The notes under the pieces: model-generated
What the model saw: the letters and a program-made list of their open reading frames with translations, nothing else
What the model was told of the DNA's origin: nothing
Databases searched by the model: none
DNA from: Ancistrus triradiatus
Taxonomy: Eukaryota; Chordata; Actinopteri; Siluriformes; Loricariidae
NCBI GenBank assembly: GCA_025084515.1
Contig: JAJAGP010000777.1
Coordinates: forward strand, 232,912 to 296,911
DNA length: 64,000 nucleotides
Direction: 5' to 3'
Shown: piece by piece, positions 11,301 to 20,584 of the stretch
Layout: each line of letters starts with the position of its first letter
Numbering within the stretch: the stretch's first letter is position 1
Position numbers and translations under genes: made by a program

Positions 11301-14300
11301 ATACATTTATTCATAATTACAGTATAAATGGAGTTATGTTGAATGAATACTCCTTAAAGATAGTATGAACAAAGTAAAATATATCCACGCCGCAAACTGA
11401 AAACACATGTTAATCCCTACTTTATTTGCCATTTAGGTGCAGTTTCAGGATGACATGCCTGCAGATGTCATTTAAACTTTGTTGTGTTTTTACCGGAGAT
11501 ATTCTCCCCAGACGGTTTACAAACAGTCTTGTTTTCCTTGATATCAAATAAAAAAATGTGCCTATATATCGACTCTTTCACCCAGGTGTTGACATTGTAG
11601 AGCTAGTACGATCTTCTCCGGGTCAGATCAAACGTCTGCGTCTTACCGCATTACTGATTGGATCTCTACCCAACTCATCTCGCCTTTCCACATATACTCA
11701 AGTTATGATTGGATCTTTTCTTGTCAGATCTGATTGGATGTCGTCTCTGCCAGACAGTTTCGTCTCATTTTTATTCGTAGACAAGTGTCCATCATTTCGT
11801 CCTAGTTTTTGTTGTTTTTCATTCATTTTAGTTTAGTCATCGTCTCATTTCGTTGGAAAAAAAGGGTTGTTGACGAAAACAATGACGAAAATCATTCGTC
11901 AACAAAATTAACACTGGTTACACACAACAAGTGTCAACTTGGACACCCATAGCGTACTCTGTCAGAATAGGTCACGCCGGTTAAAAACCTCCTTTTTGAG
12001 CATACTTTGTAATTCCCTACATTGATTGGCGATCATTTCTGCGTTGCATTTCCTACAGGTGTTTGTCGGGAACACCGATAATGAAAGCACAAAGACCAAC
12101 ATGTTCGACCCTCCGATTGTGGCTCGCTATATTCGGATCATCCCTGTGGTGTGCTACAAAGCATGCACTCTACGCATGGAGCTGATGGGCTGCGATATCA
12201 ACGGTAATATTTTGAAGTATAATGAAATAGTAAAGTATAATGAAATAGTTTGAAGATGCATGACATTTCACATACAGTCAGAAGACATGGGGTTTATAAC
12301 AGCACTTTGAATTTTGGGGGTATTTTCTTTCTTACATATGGCATCATGGCTTCATTTTCCTTCCTCTTCCATTTTTCTTGGTAGTTCCCTCAGATACCCT
12401 AGGCTGCATCAAGCCTATGGGTATGAAGTCCCGTCTCATCTCGGACCACCAGCTGACAGCGTCCAGTGCTTTCCGCACCTGGAGCTTGGATGCGTTTACA
12501 TGGCTTCCGCACTACGCTCGCCTGGACAGGCAGGGCAAGACCAATGCCTGGTCTCCGGCCAATAACAACCAATCCGAGTGGCTTCAGGTGATGCATCATT
12601 CTTCCAATCATTACATCCTGTTTTTTCACTAAACATGCAAATGGGTTTGGGTTTGCATTAGGCCTGTCAACAGAAGTAATCACAATCTACTCGCAGCTTG
12701 TGTTGCTACTATGAGAGCTACAATTGTTTACTGAATTTACTGAAGCAATCAAATGACTGGTTTCCCCAATAATCAAGGACATATTGGCACTAATTTTATG
12801 TGTATACTTACCCTAGCTGTATACTGTGCTGATCACAACCTGTTAGCCATATCATCCTACTATGCACCCCTCTGACCCTTTTCTCTTTCCATAGCAGGCT
12901 GTTTAATTACAAACCCTGTCCCCATCCTTCCTCGTTACTGCTTTATTTTGTCACCCCTGTTGCTCCTGTAACCTTCTGTTTGCTCCTGTTCTTGTTTTTA
13001 TGTTTTATGTCTTCTGTGTTTTGTAGAGTTATTTATTAGGCTTGTGTTTGCATGCTGTCTTGTTATTATTAGTATTAGGGGTGCATCGATGCGAAAATGG
13101 CACGATGTGCATCGTGGAATGGGACGATGGTTTCTGCAGTTGCATTTTTTGAACACCAGAGGGTGCAATCATACATAATATTCTCATACCCATATTTTGA
13201 ATGAATGAATGAATGAATGAATGCCTTTGTTGTCTTCATCTTCCTTGTTTGTTTACTTTGATTTTAAATTCAAGACATTACATTGTGTTGCAGTAGCATT
13301 ATTTAAAACTCGATCAAATTTATTTGAATTGCAGGGGATTCTGTTTCAAATTCAAGATTCTTTTTGTTTCAGTTTTCATACAAGAAAAGTACAAATTATC
13401 TTGAATAATTGGAGAAGCTACATCTTAACAGAGCAGGGTTTGTTTGTTTTTTACAATTTTAAACCTCTGTTTCTAGTCATTTTTTTTGTTTATCAAATGT
13501 TTTCATTGTAAGAAAATTGAATCGTGAACTCAGTATCAAGAATCGAATCGAATTGTGATCAGTGTATCGTTACACCCCTAACTGGTATTGTATAGCATCT
13601 CTGTTCTCTGTATTTGCATTGTGCCTGTGTTACCTGGTAACCCCTGTCTGTTTCCATTAGCCTCTTTGTTAGCCTGCCCTAGCCACCCAGTATCTGTTTA
13701 CTTAATGTCTCTTTGTTAGCCTAGCTACCAAACCTCTCTGTTTTCATCTCTTACCCCATCTTGAGTGCAGTAAAACACTTACATTTCACTGAGTGTTACA
13801 TATGCTGTATATAAGTCAGTCTCTGATAGCTCTTCTTAAGAAATGTTAGCACATCCAACAAAATGAAAATGAACATAGTAGAACTGGTTTGACATCTGTG
13901 AAAAATCAATTGGTACAGACTGGCTTGAAACGATGCCTGAATGCTAGGCAGCTGGCTAGCAAATATGTGCTAGTTTGAATGCCGGTTTGTCTTGCATAAA
14001 TAAGAAAGCAGCATGATAAACTTATCTTATCTGCTGCTGACATGCTATCACTGTGTCTGTATTTAGTCTCCGGCAGCAGAGACAGAGCGCTGCTGTTCTT
14101 CAAGTAGCTAACGCTGCTAATAAATTACGTTGTGTTGTTGGTATTGGCGACTAATACTTCAGGGCATTTATTGCACTGTTTTGTGAAGTGAAGCCATCAT
14201 TTGAAACTTAATGTTTACGTGGTCTCTGTACAGTAAGATACACCTGTAGATTTGTTTCTTTTCTTGCTAAAGTACCAGTGAGAGCCTTTAGCAGACGCTC

Positions 14301-16698
14301 TTTCTTCTCTTGTCTTGTACTTCCAAAGAATCACAATGATAAAGCGTTGAAAATATCTCCAGAATGTCTTGAGACTTTCTGTACAGTCATCCAGTGGCTT
14401 TTGCTAGGAATTAGAAGGCTTTGCATATGAGGTGATCATACAGATTTGCACAAATTGTAAGTAACACAGCATAAATAGTGTCCAAAGAGTAATGTCACAG
14501 CATGTCACCACAGTAAGGCAACATCTTTGTGGATTTAACCATATAAAGACACACATATCCATTCAGATAATGGAAAATGAGATGCATTATAGTTCAGGCT
14601 TCAGAGGTCGACAGGTTTCGTCTGAGCTAACCTTTTGGGGTTAATGACCTCTGAGTGTGAATTGGTCATATAATTATTTAATTTACAATCATATTTATAT
14701 TGTTGTATAAACATGTGAATCTACTAATTATGGCTGATGAATTTGCAAGCGAACATTTTCTTTTAACCTGGCGATTGGTGAATTCCTTCAGAAAACACAC
14801 CAACGTCAGTTTTTTACTCTACAAACAGTGCACCCAAACACAGGCACTTTGGTAGCACAGTGCCAGTTAGCCACTTTTTCCGGGTGTTTGAGTCCCAGTG
14901 GTGTGAAGTGCTTATAAATATGAAGGTATAAACACTTTTCTATGGTGCATAATAAAAAACAAATCGTCAAAATTGACTAATTGTTGCAGTATAGCTTTAA
15001 ACTCGTATATTTATACTTCATATATTTCATACATTCAAGAACGTTACTCTCTGTTCTATCAGCAGGTGTCACAAGAGTTCGCTTGTTCTACTTGTGTGTC
15101 ATTCAGACGTGAATTAGATGTATATAAGACAAATTTTTATTTCCTATTATAGTTCTTCGACCATTAAAGCGAAACCCCCCGGTCTTTAGGAAGAGAGCTG
15201 TAATTGCCAAACATCCCTTATTGTACAAAAATGCTGTGTTCTGTTTATTAGGTGGACTTGGAGAGTCCGAAAAGAATCACAGGCATCATCACTCAGGGAG
15301 CCAAAGACTTCGGCGTGGTGCAGTTTGTGTCTGAGTACAAGATCGCGTACAGCGACGATGGCCAGTCTTGGAGCGTCGTGAAAGATATCACCACCAAAAC
15401 AGACAAGGTGAGTGAAATTCAAGACTTTGGTGCAATCCAGCTGGGAGTCTGACGTTAACATTCAGTTGGTATAATGACCATATATAATCCTTTAATCTAT
15501 ATAAAAATATATTATTTCCCAGTCTCTTTATTAGAATACAAGCAGAAAATACCGGAAATGTATATGCAGCCTTAAAAAATCGGAAAAAAATCGGAAAATG
15601 GAAGGATAGAGGCCAAGTAACCACTTTTTTTCGGAGGAGGAACAAGGGGATAAGGCTAAGATATGCTAAAGCTCACATATTGGAATATTGGTATTATGGA
15701 GTGACGAATCCATTCTACTACTACTAGTGGCTTTCTCCTTGCAACCCTGCCATGCACACCATTGTTGTTCAGTGTTCTTCTGATGGTGGACTCATGAACA
15801 TTAACATGTGAGAGAGGCCTTCAGTTGCTTAGAAGTTACCCTGGGGTCCTTTGTGACCTCACCAACTATTACACACCTTGCTCTTGGAGTGATCTTTGTT
15901 GGTCGGCCACTCCTGGGGAGGGTAACAATGGTCTTGAATTTCCTCCATTTGTACACAATCTGTCTGACTGTGGATTGGTGGAGTCCCAACTCTTTAGAGA
16001 TGGTTTCTAACCGTTTCCAGCCTGATGAGCATCAACAACTCTTTTTCTGAGGTCCTCAGAAATCTCCTTTGTTCGTGCCATGATACACTTCCACAAACAT
16101 GTGTTGTGAAGAGCAGACTTCGATAGATCCCTGTTCTTTAAATAAAACAGGGTGCACACTCACACCTGATTGTCATCCCATTGATGGAAAACACCTGACT
16201 CTAATTTTACCTTCAAATTAACTGCTAATCCTAGAGGTTCACATACTTTTGCCACTCACTAATATGTAATATTGGATCATTTTCCTCAATAAATGAATGA
16301 GCAAGTATAATATGTTTGTCTCATTTGTTTAACTGGGTTCTCTTTATCTACTTTTAGAACTTGTGTGAAAATCTGATGATGTTTTAGGTCATATTTATCA
16401 GAAATATGGAAAATTCAAAAGATTTCACAAACTTTCCACTGTGTGTGTACACACAGTGGGGCAAAAAAGTATTTAGTCAGCCACTGACTGTGCAAGTTTC
16501 TCTGACCTACAAAGATGAGAGAGGTCTGTAATTTTTCATCATAGGTACACTTCAACTATGAGACACAAAATGAGAAAAAAATTTCAGGAAATCACATTGT
16601 AGGATTTTTAAAGAATTTAATTGTAAAATCATGGTAGAAAATAAGTATTTGGTCACGAACAAACAAGCACGATTGTGGCTCTCACAGACCTGTAACTT

Positions 16699-16769
<71 letters not shown>

Positions 16770-17213
16770 GAATTCTTTCTGAATTTCAATCTAGACTGGA
16801 TTTAGATTTCAGACAGTCTCTGTTTACGAGGGCCTCTGAACCTTATGGGAGCCGCACCCATCCCAATGTGTCATATATCCGTCCGCAGCTTCCTAATTGG
16901 CCCTGGAACAGACCTTCTTCTCCTTTTGTCAGGCTTTTCATAGAAACCACCTTCCGTTATTTTGCTTGTGGTTTCTAGTAAGGGGTCCTTCCTGTGAGAA
17001 GTTTAAAAAAAAATGTATGTATCCACGTATATTTCACGCCCCACCTACGAGCTCTCTGTTCTGTTTCAGATTTTCCAAGGCAACATCGACAACAACACGC
17101 ACCAAAAGAACTTGTTCGCGCCCCCTTTTGTGGCCCGATTCGTGCGCTTTCTGCCCTGGGAATGGCACGAGCGCATCACTGTGAGGATGGAGCTGCTGGG
17201 CTGCGATGCTTAG
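129..17213 (+). CDS. mfge8: MFGE8 (lactadherin), 3' part of gene, nine exons
   Basis: Secreted adhesion and bridging protein: in this family the RGD loop of an EGF domain binds alpha-v integrins and the C-terminal F5/8C (discoidin) domains bind phosphatidylserine membranes. Nine exons are visible: 129-260, 1344-1475, 8687-8800, 9922-10103, 10185-10340, 12059-12203, 12385-12587, 15252-15407 and 17070-17213. After two leading bases they total 1362 bases, exactly 454 codons including the stop, with matching phases at every junction. Domains: EGF(RGD), EGF(RGD), EGF, discoidin C1, discoidin C2. The signal peptide and first exon(s) are outside the window. The paralogue EDIL3 has a similar EGF/discoidin layout, but the adjacent HAPLN3 and ACAN argue for MFGE8, because EDIL3 sits beside HAPLN1 and VCAN. 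The duplicated RGD exon is unusual. Confidence 0.93.
393..552 (+). repeat. tRNA-like SINE fragment in unit A
   Basis: Contains the recurring module with a tRNA-like B box (ggttcaaatccc), then a gagcaaggcacttaaccca-like block and a final ggataagggtgtctgctaaatg tail. Related copies lie at about 2472-2650, 5048-5222, 39414-39592, 51101-51272 and 54875-55015. It is absent at the matching position of unit B. Confidence 0.7.
925..1195 (+). mobile_element. Truncated Tc1-derived MITE, left part
   Basis: Starts with the TIR-like cagtactgtgcaagtcttaag and matches the left half of the elements at 2121-2697 and 7834-8308. The right TIR is missing because the tandem duplication junction falls here. Confidence 0.7.
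1344..1475 (+). CDS. mfge8: MFGE8 exon: EGF domain with RGD, copy 2
   Basis: Second copy of the 132-base RGD-EGF exon, with a ctcaacag acceptor and the same gtgagtataccgac donor context as copy 1. The phase is again 1-1, so including both copies keeps the frame. Relative to copy 1, seven changes are silent and two conservative (Val to Ile, Arg to Lys). Cysteines and RGD are intact. Confidence 0.93.
2121..2697 (+). mobile_element. Tc1-derived MITE with an internal SINE
   Basis: The left TIR cagtactgtgcaaaagtctt and an imperfect inverted right TIR ending at about 2697 lie next to TA dinucleotides. A SINE in minus orientation lies inside at about 2472-2650. Same family as 7834-8308 and 18142-18499. 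Confidence 0.75.
2472..2650 (-). repeat. tRNA-like SINE, minus orientation
   Basis: Reverse complement of the SINE module: it begins with the complement of the ggcgtctgctaaatgctgtaaatg tail and ends with the complement of the ggttcaaatcccac B-box region and the ggttaaggtactgg head. Nested in the MITE at 2121-2697. Confidence 0.7.
3830..4740 (-). mobile_element. Tc1-like transposon relic with transposase fragment
   Basis: Begins with a TIR of the cagtggggcaaaaaagtatttag family, also at 16454 and 61710. On the minus strand, 4662-4342 encodes a transposase fragment with the Tc1 signatures KIELFGKNS and KHGGGNIMLWGCFS. The right TIR is not found and the reading frame is broken, so it is dead. 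Confidence 0.8.
5048..5222 (+). repeat. tRNA-like SINE, degraded
   Basis: Shares ggttcttgagcaaggcccttaacc and the trailing gctaaatgactaaatg with the other SINE copies. The head is diverged. Confidence 0.55.
6435..6540 (+). repeat. Dispersed teleost-type repeat fragment
   Basis: Carries the blocks 'tctcaaagctgctttacag' and 'gtggcaaggaaaacccccta', seen also near 10700, 31160-31505, 46645, 59603, 62540 and 63397. The class was not determined. Confidence 0.5.
6830..7060. repeat. AT-rich repeat segment
   Basis: Runs of ataaaat / gagaatataaac motifs following 'acacagaagctaaataa' resemble the AT-rich block at about 62690-63410, which follows 'acacagaagctacgcag'. Probably the same dispersed repeat. 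Confidence 0.4.
7834..8308 (+). mobile_element. Tc1-derived MITE, complete (475 bp)
   Basis: Perfect outer TIRs (cagtactgtgcaaaag and its complement) are each flanked by TA, the target dinucleotide of Tc1/mariner elements. Internal sequence is homologous to 2121-2697. A TG/TA microsatellite starts directly after the right TIR. Confidence 0.85.
8309..8390. repeat. TG/TA microsatellite
   Basis: Long run of (TA)n with TGTG and ACAT interruptions starting at the TA flanking the MITE. Confidence 0.95.
8687..8800 (+). CDS. mfge8: MFGE8 exon: third EGF domain
   Basis: A 114-base, phase 1-1 exon with a ccctag acceptor and gtgagt donor. It encodes a complete six-cysteine EGF domain beginning DVNEC, which resembles the calcium-binding EGF start D-x-N-E-C. 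It corresponds to the EGF domain just before C1. Confidence 0.93.
8801..9921 (+). other. MFGE8 intron between EGF3 and C1
   Basis: Contains the 13-bp hairpin at 8926-8963, repeat-like DNA at about 8940-9110 that resembles 62755-63030, and a repeat-like stretch at about 9360-9740 related in reverse to 34270-34700. No exon seen. Confidence 0.6.
8926..8963. repeat. Perfect inverted repeat (13-bp stem, 12-base loop)
   Basis: cgtcgatcggatg at 8926-8938 is the exact reverse complement of catccgatcgacg at 8951-8963. It lies at the start of the dispersed repeat in this intron. Confidence 0.85.
9922..10103 (+). CDS. mfge8: MFGE8 exon: discoidin C1, part 1
   Basis: A 182-base exon, phase 1 to 0, with gttaga as donor. 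It starts the F5/8C domain at its conserved cysteine (CISLLGMEEG), continues through the ESQIYASS and AWSS motifs, and ends at NPWIE, the usual exon break before the I/V-DL-x strand. Confidence 0.92.
10185..10340 (+). CDS. mfge8: MFGE8 exon: discoidin C1, part 2
   Basis: A 156-base, phase 0-0 exon. It encodes IDLQKK...LTGIITQGA, a central hallmark of F5/8C domains, then the core strands, ending KDK before a gtgagc donor. Same length as its C2 counterpart at 15252-15407. Confidence 0.95.
10341..12058 (+). other. MFGE8 intron within C1
   Basis: Repeat-rich: a poly-T run near 10620, the dispersed repeat at about 10689-10865, and a cgtctc/gacgaa-rich repeat at about 11620-11917 with a tail (cgtcaacaaaattaacactg) that looks like a transposon end. 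No coding exon seen. Confidence 0.6.
10689..10865 (+). repeat. Dispersed repeat fragment
   Basis: Carries 'tatttctgtagacaatttt', 'attgtctcaagcagcctta', 'gcaagcctagggtgacagtgg' and 'aaaactccctaaatgtgatgag', the blocks of the family also seen at 31405, 59603 and 63397. Confidence 0.6.
12059..12203 (+). CDS. mfge8: MFGE8 exon: discoidin C1, part 3
   Basis: A 145-base exon, phase 0 to 1, starting VFVGNTDNES and containing ARYIRIIP and LRMELMGCD. The last carries the closing conserved cysteine of the C1 domain. Confidence 0.94.
12385..12587 (+). CDS. mfge8: MFGE8 exon: discoidin C2, part 1
   Basis: A 203-base exon, phase 1 to 0. It opens C2 at its conserved cysteine (LGCIKPMGMKS) and contains SSAFRTWSLDAFTWLPHYARLD, with the aromatic and basic residues typical of the membrane-binding loops of this family, then ends SEWLQ before gtgatg. 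Confidence 0.93.
12588..15251 (+). other. MFGE8 intron within C2 (2.7 kb)
   Basis: Includes a repeat-like stretch at about 12800-13050 related to 34270-34620 and an hAT-like MITE at 13076-13580. The remainder, about 13.6-15.25 kb, shows nothing recognisable. Confidence 0.6.
13076..13580. mobile_element. hAT-like MITE (505 bp)
   Basis: Imperfect TIRs: taggggtgcatcgatg on the left and cagtgtatcgttacacccct+a on the right, which reads taggggtgtaacgatacactg on the other strand. Flanks attagtat and actggtat match at 6 of 8 bases, consistent with an aged 8-bp target-site duplication. A short GAAT-type microsatellite lies inside near 13200. Confidence 0.7.
15252..15407 (+). CDS. mfge8: MFGE8 exon: discoidin C2, part 2
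   Basis: A 156-base, phase 0-0 exon: VDLESPKRITGIITQGAKD, then YKIAYSDDGQSW, both F5/8C hallmarks. It ends KTDK before gtgagt. Confidence 0.96.
15715..16440 (-). mobile_element. Tc1-like transposon relic
   Basis: Minus strand 15989-15801 encodes a Tc1 N-terminal DNA-binding fragment with VYKWRKFKTIVTLPRSGRP and TKITPRA. The frame is truncated. The downstream end (about 16400-16440) has a TIR-like 'gatttcacaaactttccactgtgtg'. Confidence 0.75.
16454..16690 (+). mobile_element. Tc1-family fragment, left TIR only
   Basis: Starts cagtggggcaaaaaagtatt and matches 61710-61930 through 'tgagagaggtctgtaattttt' and 'ggaaatcacattgtagga'. The right half is replaced by the TA microsatellite. Confidence 0.75.
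16702..16766. repeat. (TA)n microsatellite
   Basis: About 30 uninterrupted TA units. Confidence 0.97.
17070..17213 (+). CDS. mfge8: MFGE8 terminal coding exon: discoidin C2, part 3
   Basis: A 144-base exon from a tgtttcag acceptor: IFQGNIDNNTHQKNLF, ARFVRFLP, then VRMELLGCDA and the TAG stop at 17211-17213. The final LLGC cysteine closes C2, and the protein ends almost at once after it, as in lactadherins. Confidence 0.96.
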   Translation: MFQGNIDNNTHQKNLFAPPFVARFVRFLPWEWHERITVRMELLGCDA

Positions 17214-17287
17214 AAATCGTAAGATGAGGCCACGTTGGCCTCACTCCCCTGCTGACCTGTGTGTTATGGCTTGGGTTAAGCATGCAG

Positions 17288-17293
17288 AATAAA
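17288..17293 (+). terminator. Polyadenylation signal AATAAA of MFGE8
   Basis: First AATAAA after the MFGE8 stop, 75 bases downstream. Position is plausible for a short 3' UTR; cleavage was not observed. Confidence 0.5.
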
Positions 17294-18141
17294 TTGTACT
17301 GACGTCTTTGTCTATACAGCATTAGTTCCAAGATGTAAGATTTTTCTAATCTCTTTCTGGCTAATATGCTTAGATTAATAATAGTTGCACTGTTTGAGAG
17401 CGTTTAAAGCATTCACGTAGCTTTTGCTGAATGAAAGACGTTTGCTTTTGTTTTTGTTTTTCGTTCTTTGTTTAATTGTACCGCGTCCCTGCCATTTTAG
17501 TCCAGCCTTTAATTCCGTTCTCATTCAGAACAATCCACAAACCTGCTTGAGTGTCACTTCTCCCGCATTGGCATGGTGGCTAATGAGGAGAGGCCTTAGC
17601 CTTCACTGCAATTTCCACTCTTCCTACTGTAACTACTTTCAGACAGGTTACAATCTGTTTCACATTACCGCGTCTCCACCACACACTTTGTCTGCCGCTA
17701 ATCAGCGTGCGGCCGAGTGACTCACGGCCTGTTAATTTTGGGGCACGAATGCCGAGCAGAAAGACTTACTGCTAACGCTAACATCCGTTGTTTTGTATAG
17801 ACACTAGGTGTAGTCAGGGATTGTGCAATAAAATCAGTGAGATTTTTTTTAAATGGACAGTATATACAATACTTCAGAAGGAGTACGAGGGCGGAAAAAA
17901 AGCAGTGTAACCACTGACCGATTACAAACTGTTAAGGTGTTCATCCACATTCCTTTTCTTCGTTGTTATTTGATCGTTCAAAGGAATCGCACAATCGACG
18001 CGTGTTTTTTACCTTTTCTGAAATACGGTGCGTGTCTCCTTAGAAGTCATCACTAATAAACAACTGAAGGTCTGTTACGTCTTTGATTTGGTGATTTCTT
18101 CTAATCGTTGGATGTCAATGAGGCAGTGCACTATAGATCTA

Positions 18142-18499
18142 CAGTGCTGTGCAAAAGTCTGAGGCCATCATTCAATTTGTTGTTTTAGTAATGCAATAGG
18201 ATAAGGACCATATATAACATATTGTCGACGATTGGATCCAAAACTTGGATTTGTCACGCCATAACACTCTTTTCGGCCAATCTTCATTCCAATCTTTGTG
18301 AGCTTTAGCATATTTCACCCTGTTCCCCTTCTGAAAAAAATGGATCCTTGGCTGCTGCTCTTCCTTTTTTTGTTTCATACAAGTTTCTTCTCTTTTCTGC
18401 TTGTATTCTAATGTGTTGTAGTAAATAAACTTAGGAATAACTTTTTATGATCATTATACCATCTACAGCATCAAATCCTAAGACTTTTGTACAGTACTG
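18142..18499 (+). mobile_element. Tc1-derived MITE (358 bp)
   Basis: TIRs cagtgctgtgcaaaagtct and the complement agacttttgtacagtactg delimit a shortened member of the family at 7834-8308. The right TIR is again followed directly by TG/TA microsatellite DNA. Confidence 0.75.
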
Positions 18500-20267
18500 T
18501 GTGTATATATATATACATATATATATATATATTTGTGTGATATAAATATACTATAGATTTTCTTAGCTATATGACATGATTTTTCTATGTTATTAAAAAG
18601 AGGAACATAGGAAGTACCTTTCCAGATACAAAAACTTCCAGATTTTGTTGGTATATACCTCAGTGCATAATTAAACAAAGATTGATCTAAACTGACTAAT
18701 TGAAACAGAAGTTGCTGTGCTGAAGGACAACCATCCTAAAAATGCAAGGCTGCTTTAGATTTTTAGCAATTTAACGTTAAAATCTCGCAATATTGCAAGT
18801 GTGAGAACAGTAACAAATTACAAGGTGATTATACTGCATGAGCAAGGTCTCAACCCAAAAACGAACAAAATTAGGTACAAATGCAGTTGTAAGCCATGGA
18901 AGCTGAGTGCAGAAGACTGGAAGGACCTCAGGCTTGTTTCTTATCAAAATCAGAAGATGTCCAGCCCTGCTCTGCTCATAACTAGCAAAACAATTGGCTG
19001 TGTTTGTGCGAAAATAGACTAGTCAGGGATGGTTTTCCATTGCTGTCCTCCAACTAATCTCCAGACCAAGACTGTCTTTACTAAACCACTCCATGGCCAC
19101 TCCAGCTATATAATTGAACAGTTTCCTTTTTAATTATCCCATAATCCAATTTCTTAGCTCATAACATCTCAGCAATAGTGTCAGCCACGGAGGAGTTTAG
19201 AGTCACATTTACAGCCCAGTCCTCCTGCGGGTTAATTACACAAATTATAGGCTCCTCCTCGGCTCCCTGCACCCGATCTGCATTCCTAGCCTGGAGGCAA
19301 AGCCTTTCATCTGATCCCGAGAGTGTACACGCACACCACCCTCCAAACCCACGTAATGTCCCCCGAGTATGCGAGGACAGCCAGGGAATCAAAGGTGCTG
19401 TGAAAGAGACAGCTGACAAATCAGCCAAAAGCCTTCCCTTGCTTCTGGAGCCGCACATTGGGATCTGTCCAGGTGTTTTGCAGCCAGTGCTTGTGGAAGC
19501 ACATCAGTCTTTGCCGTCTCTCCTGAAGCCTGGAATGCGGTCTTCTGCAAAGTCGTGACGGGTAAGGATAATCACGTTTAATGAATTGTATTATCATATT
19601 ATTATTGCACCTGCACCCTAAAAGCACCTCGGCAACATGGGATTTCTGCAAAACTATCATTATCTCCCAGCCTGCGCCTCACGATGATATTTCAAAATGA
19701 CATCTCACGCGAGACATCATTTCTCTCTCAGTACTACATGACAAACGTTTCCTGATGAGCTCATTTGTTATGGTTGGGGTAAAAGGACCACAACAATGAT
19801 CTGGGGCCAAACGGGACACAAACGTGCCGGCGGTAAGGAAAGCCAACTGGGACAAAAACAGTCAGTGGCTACAAAAAAATTTGTAGCTGGTGGAAAACAA
19901 TTATCTGACTTTTTTACAATTACAGTTTTTTATTGCGTTAAGTTACGTAGGCAAAGTTGTATTTTGAATGAACATTTTCAAATTGTTTATATCTGTTTAT
20001 ATATTATACTTGCAATGTAATCTTTGTGGGCACATTTGCATGAAGTTTTACATTTCAATTAATTCATATGGATGGACTTTTGACAAGGATTAATTTCCTC
20101 TACAAGAAACATTTCTAGTAACGCATATAGTTGTTTTTAATTGGCAGTAGTTTAGTTAGAAAGCAGTTAAAAAGCTTTTCTTTCAAATGTATATGAGCAG
20201 AAATCGGTTTTAATTAATCTCCCTGGATTACGTTTCTCTGTTTATTCTTCTCTCCCCTCATCTCCAT

Positions 20268-20395
20268 ACCAAAGCTGCAAGATCCTCCTCCCTTCTGTCT
20301 TCATTCACGCCTTCATTCTCTCAGTTCAGCTTCATCTTAGCTCTCTTCGACCTCTGTTCCGTCTGTCAGGAATTTGGGAAACCACTGAAGACACT
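20268..20395 (+). other. Possible non-coding first exon of HAPLN3
   Basis: HAPLN genes normally begin with a non-coding exon. The stretch ends acact|gtgagtac, a good donor, about 1.9 kb upstream of the coding exon acceptor, and lies just before the Tc1 insertion. The start is arbitrary and no TATA box or CpG island is clear. Confidence 0.2.
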
Positions 20396-20584
20396 GTGAG
20401 TACATTTCTGAATTACATCATATTGCAGTGGCTCTCGATTTCAGGTGTCAGTTTAGAAGTTTGGTATAGTTTTGTAGTAGTAACATTTCATAAGTTTATT
20501 AATTAACTGCAGGCATTTAGACTATCCCACAGTCTCTTATATTATATATATGTATACATTAACCTTGGAAAATATGTTTTATTA

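Larger units (their letters stand above)
15408..17069 (+). other. MFGE8 last intron
   Basis: Filled mostly by Tc1-related debris: MITE-family relic at about 15470-15710, antisense Tc1 transposase fragment at about 15715-16440, a second Tc1-family left end at 16454-16690, and a long (TA)n run at about 16702-16766. Confidence 0.75.
17294..20584. other. Intergenic region MFGE8-HAPLN3
   Basis: Contains the MITE at 18142-18499 with its adjoining TA run (about 18500-18535). From about 19150 to 19660 there is moderately GC-rich sequence without recognised repeats. No gene was recognised. A possible HAPLN3 leader exon is listed separately. Confidence 0.5.

Noticed and set aside
129..17213. Identification as EDIL3
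   Set aside because: Three EGFs fit EDIL3, but the adjacent HAPLN and an aggrecan with G2 domain point to the MFGE8 locus.
19178..19558. 126-codon open frame between MFGE8 and HAPLN3
   Set aside because: No recognised domain, no splice or start context, and a comparable frame on the other strand; kept only as a possible regulatory island.
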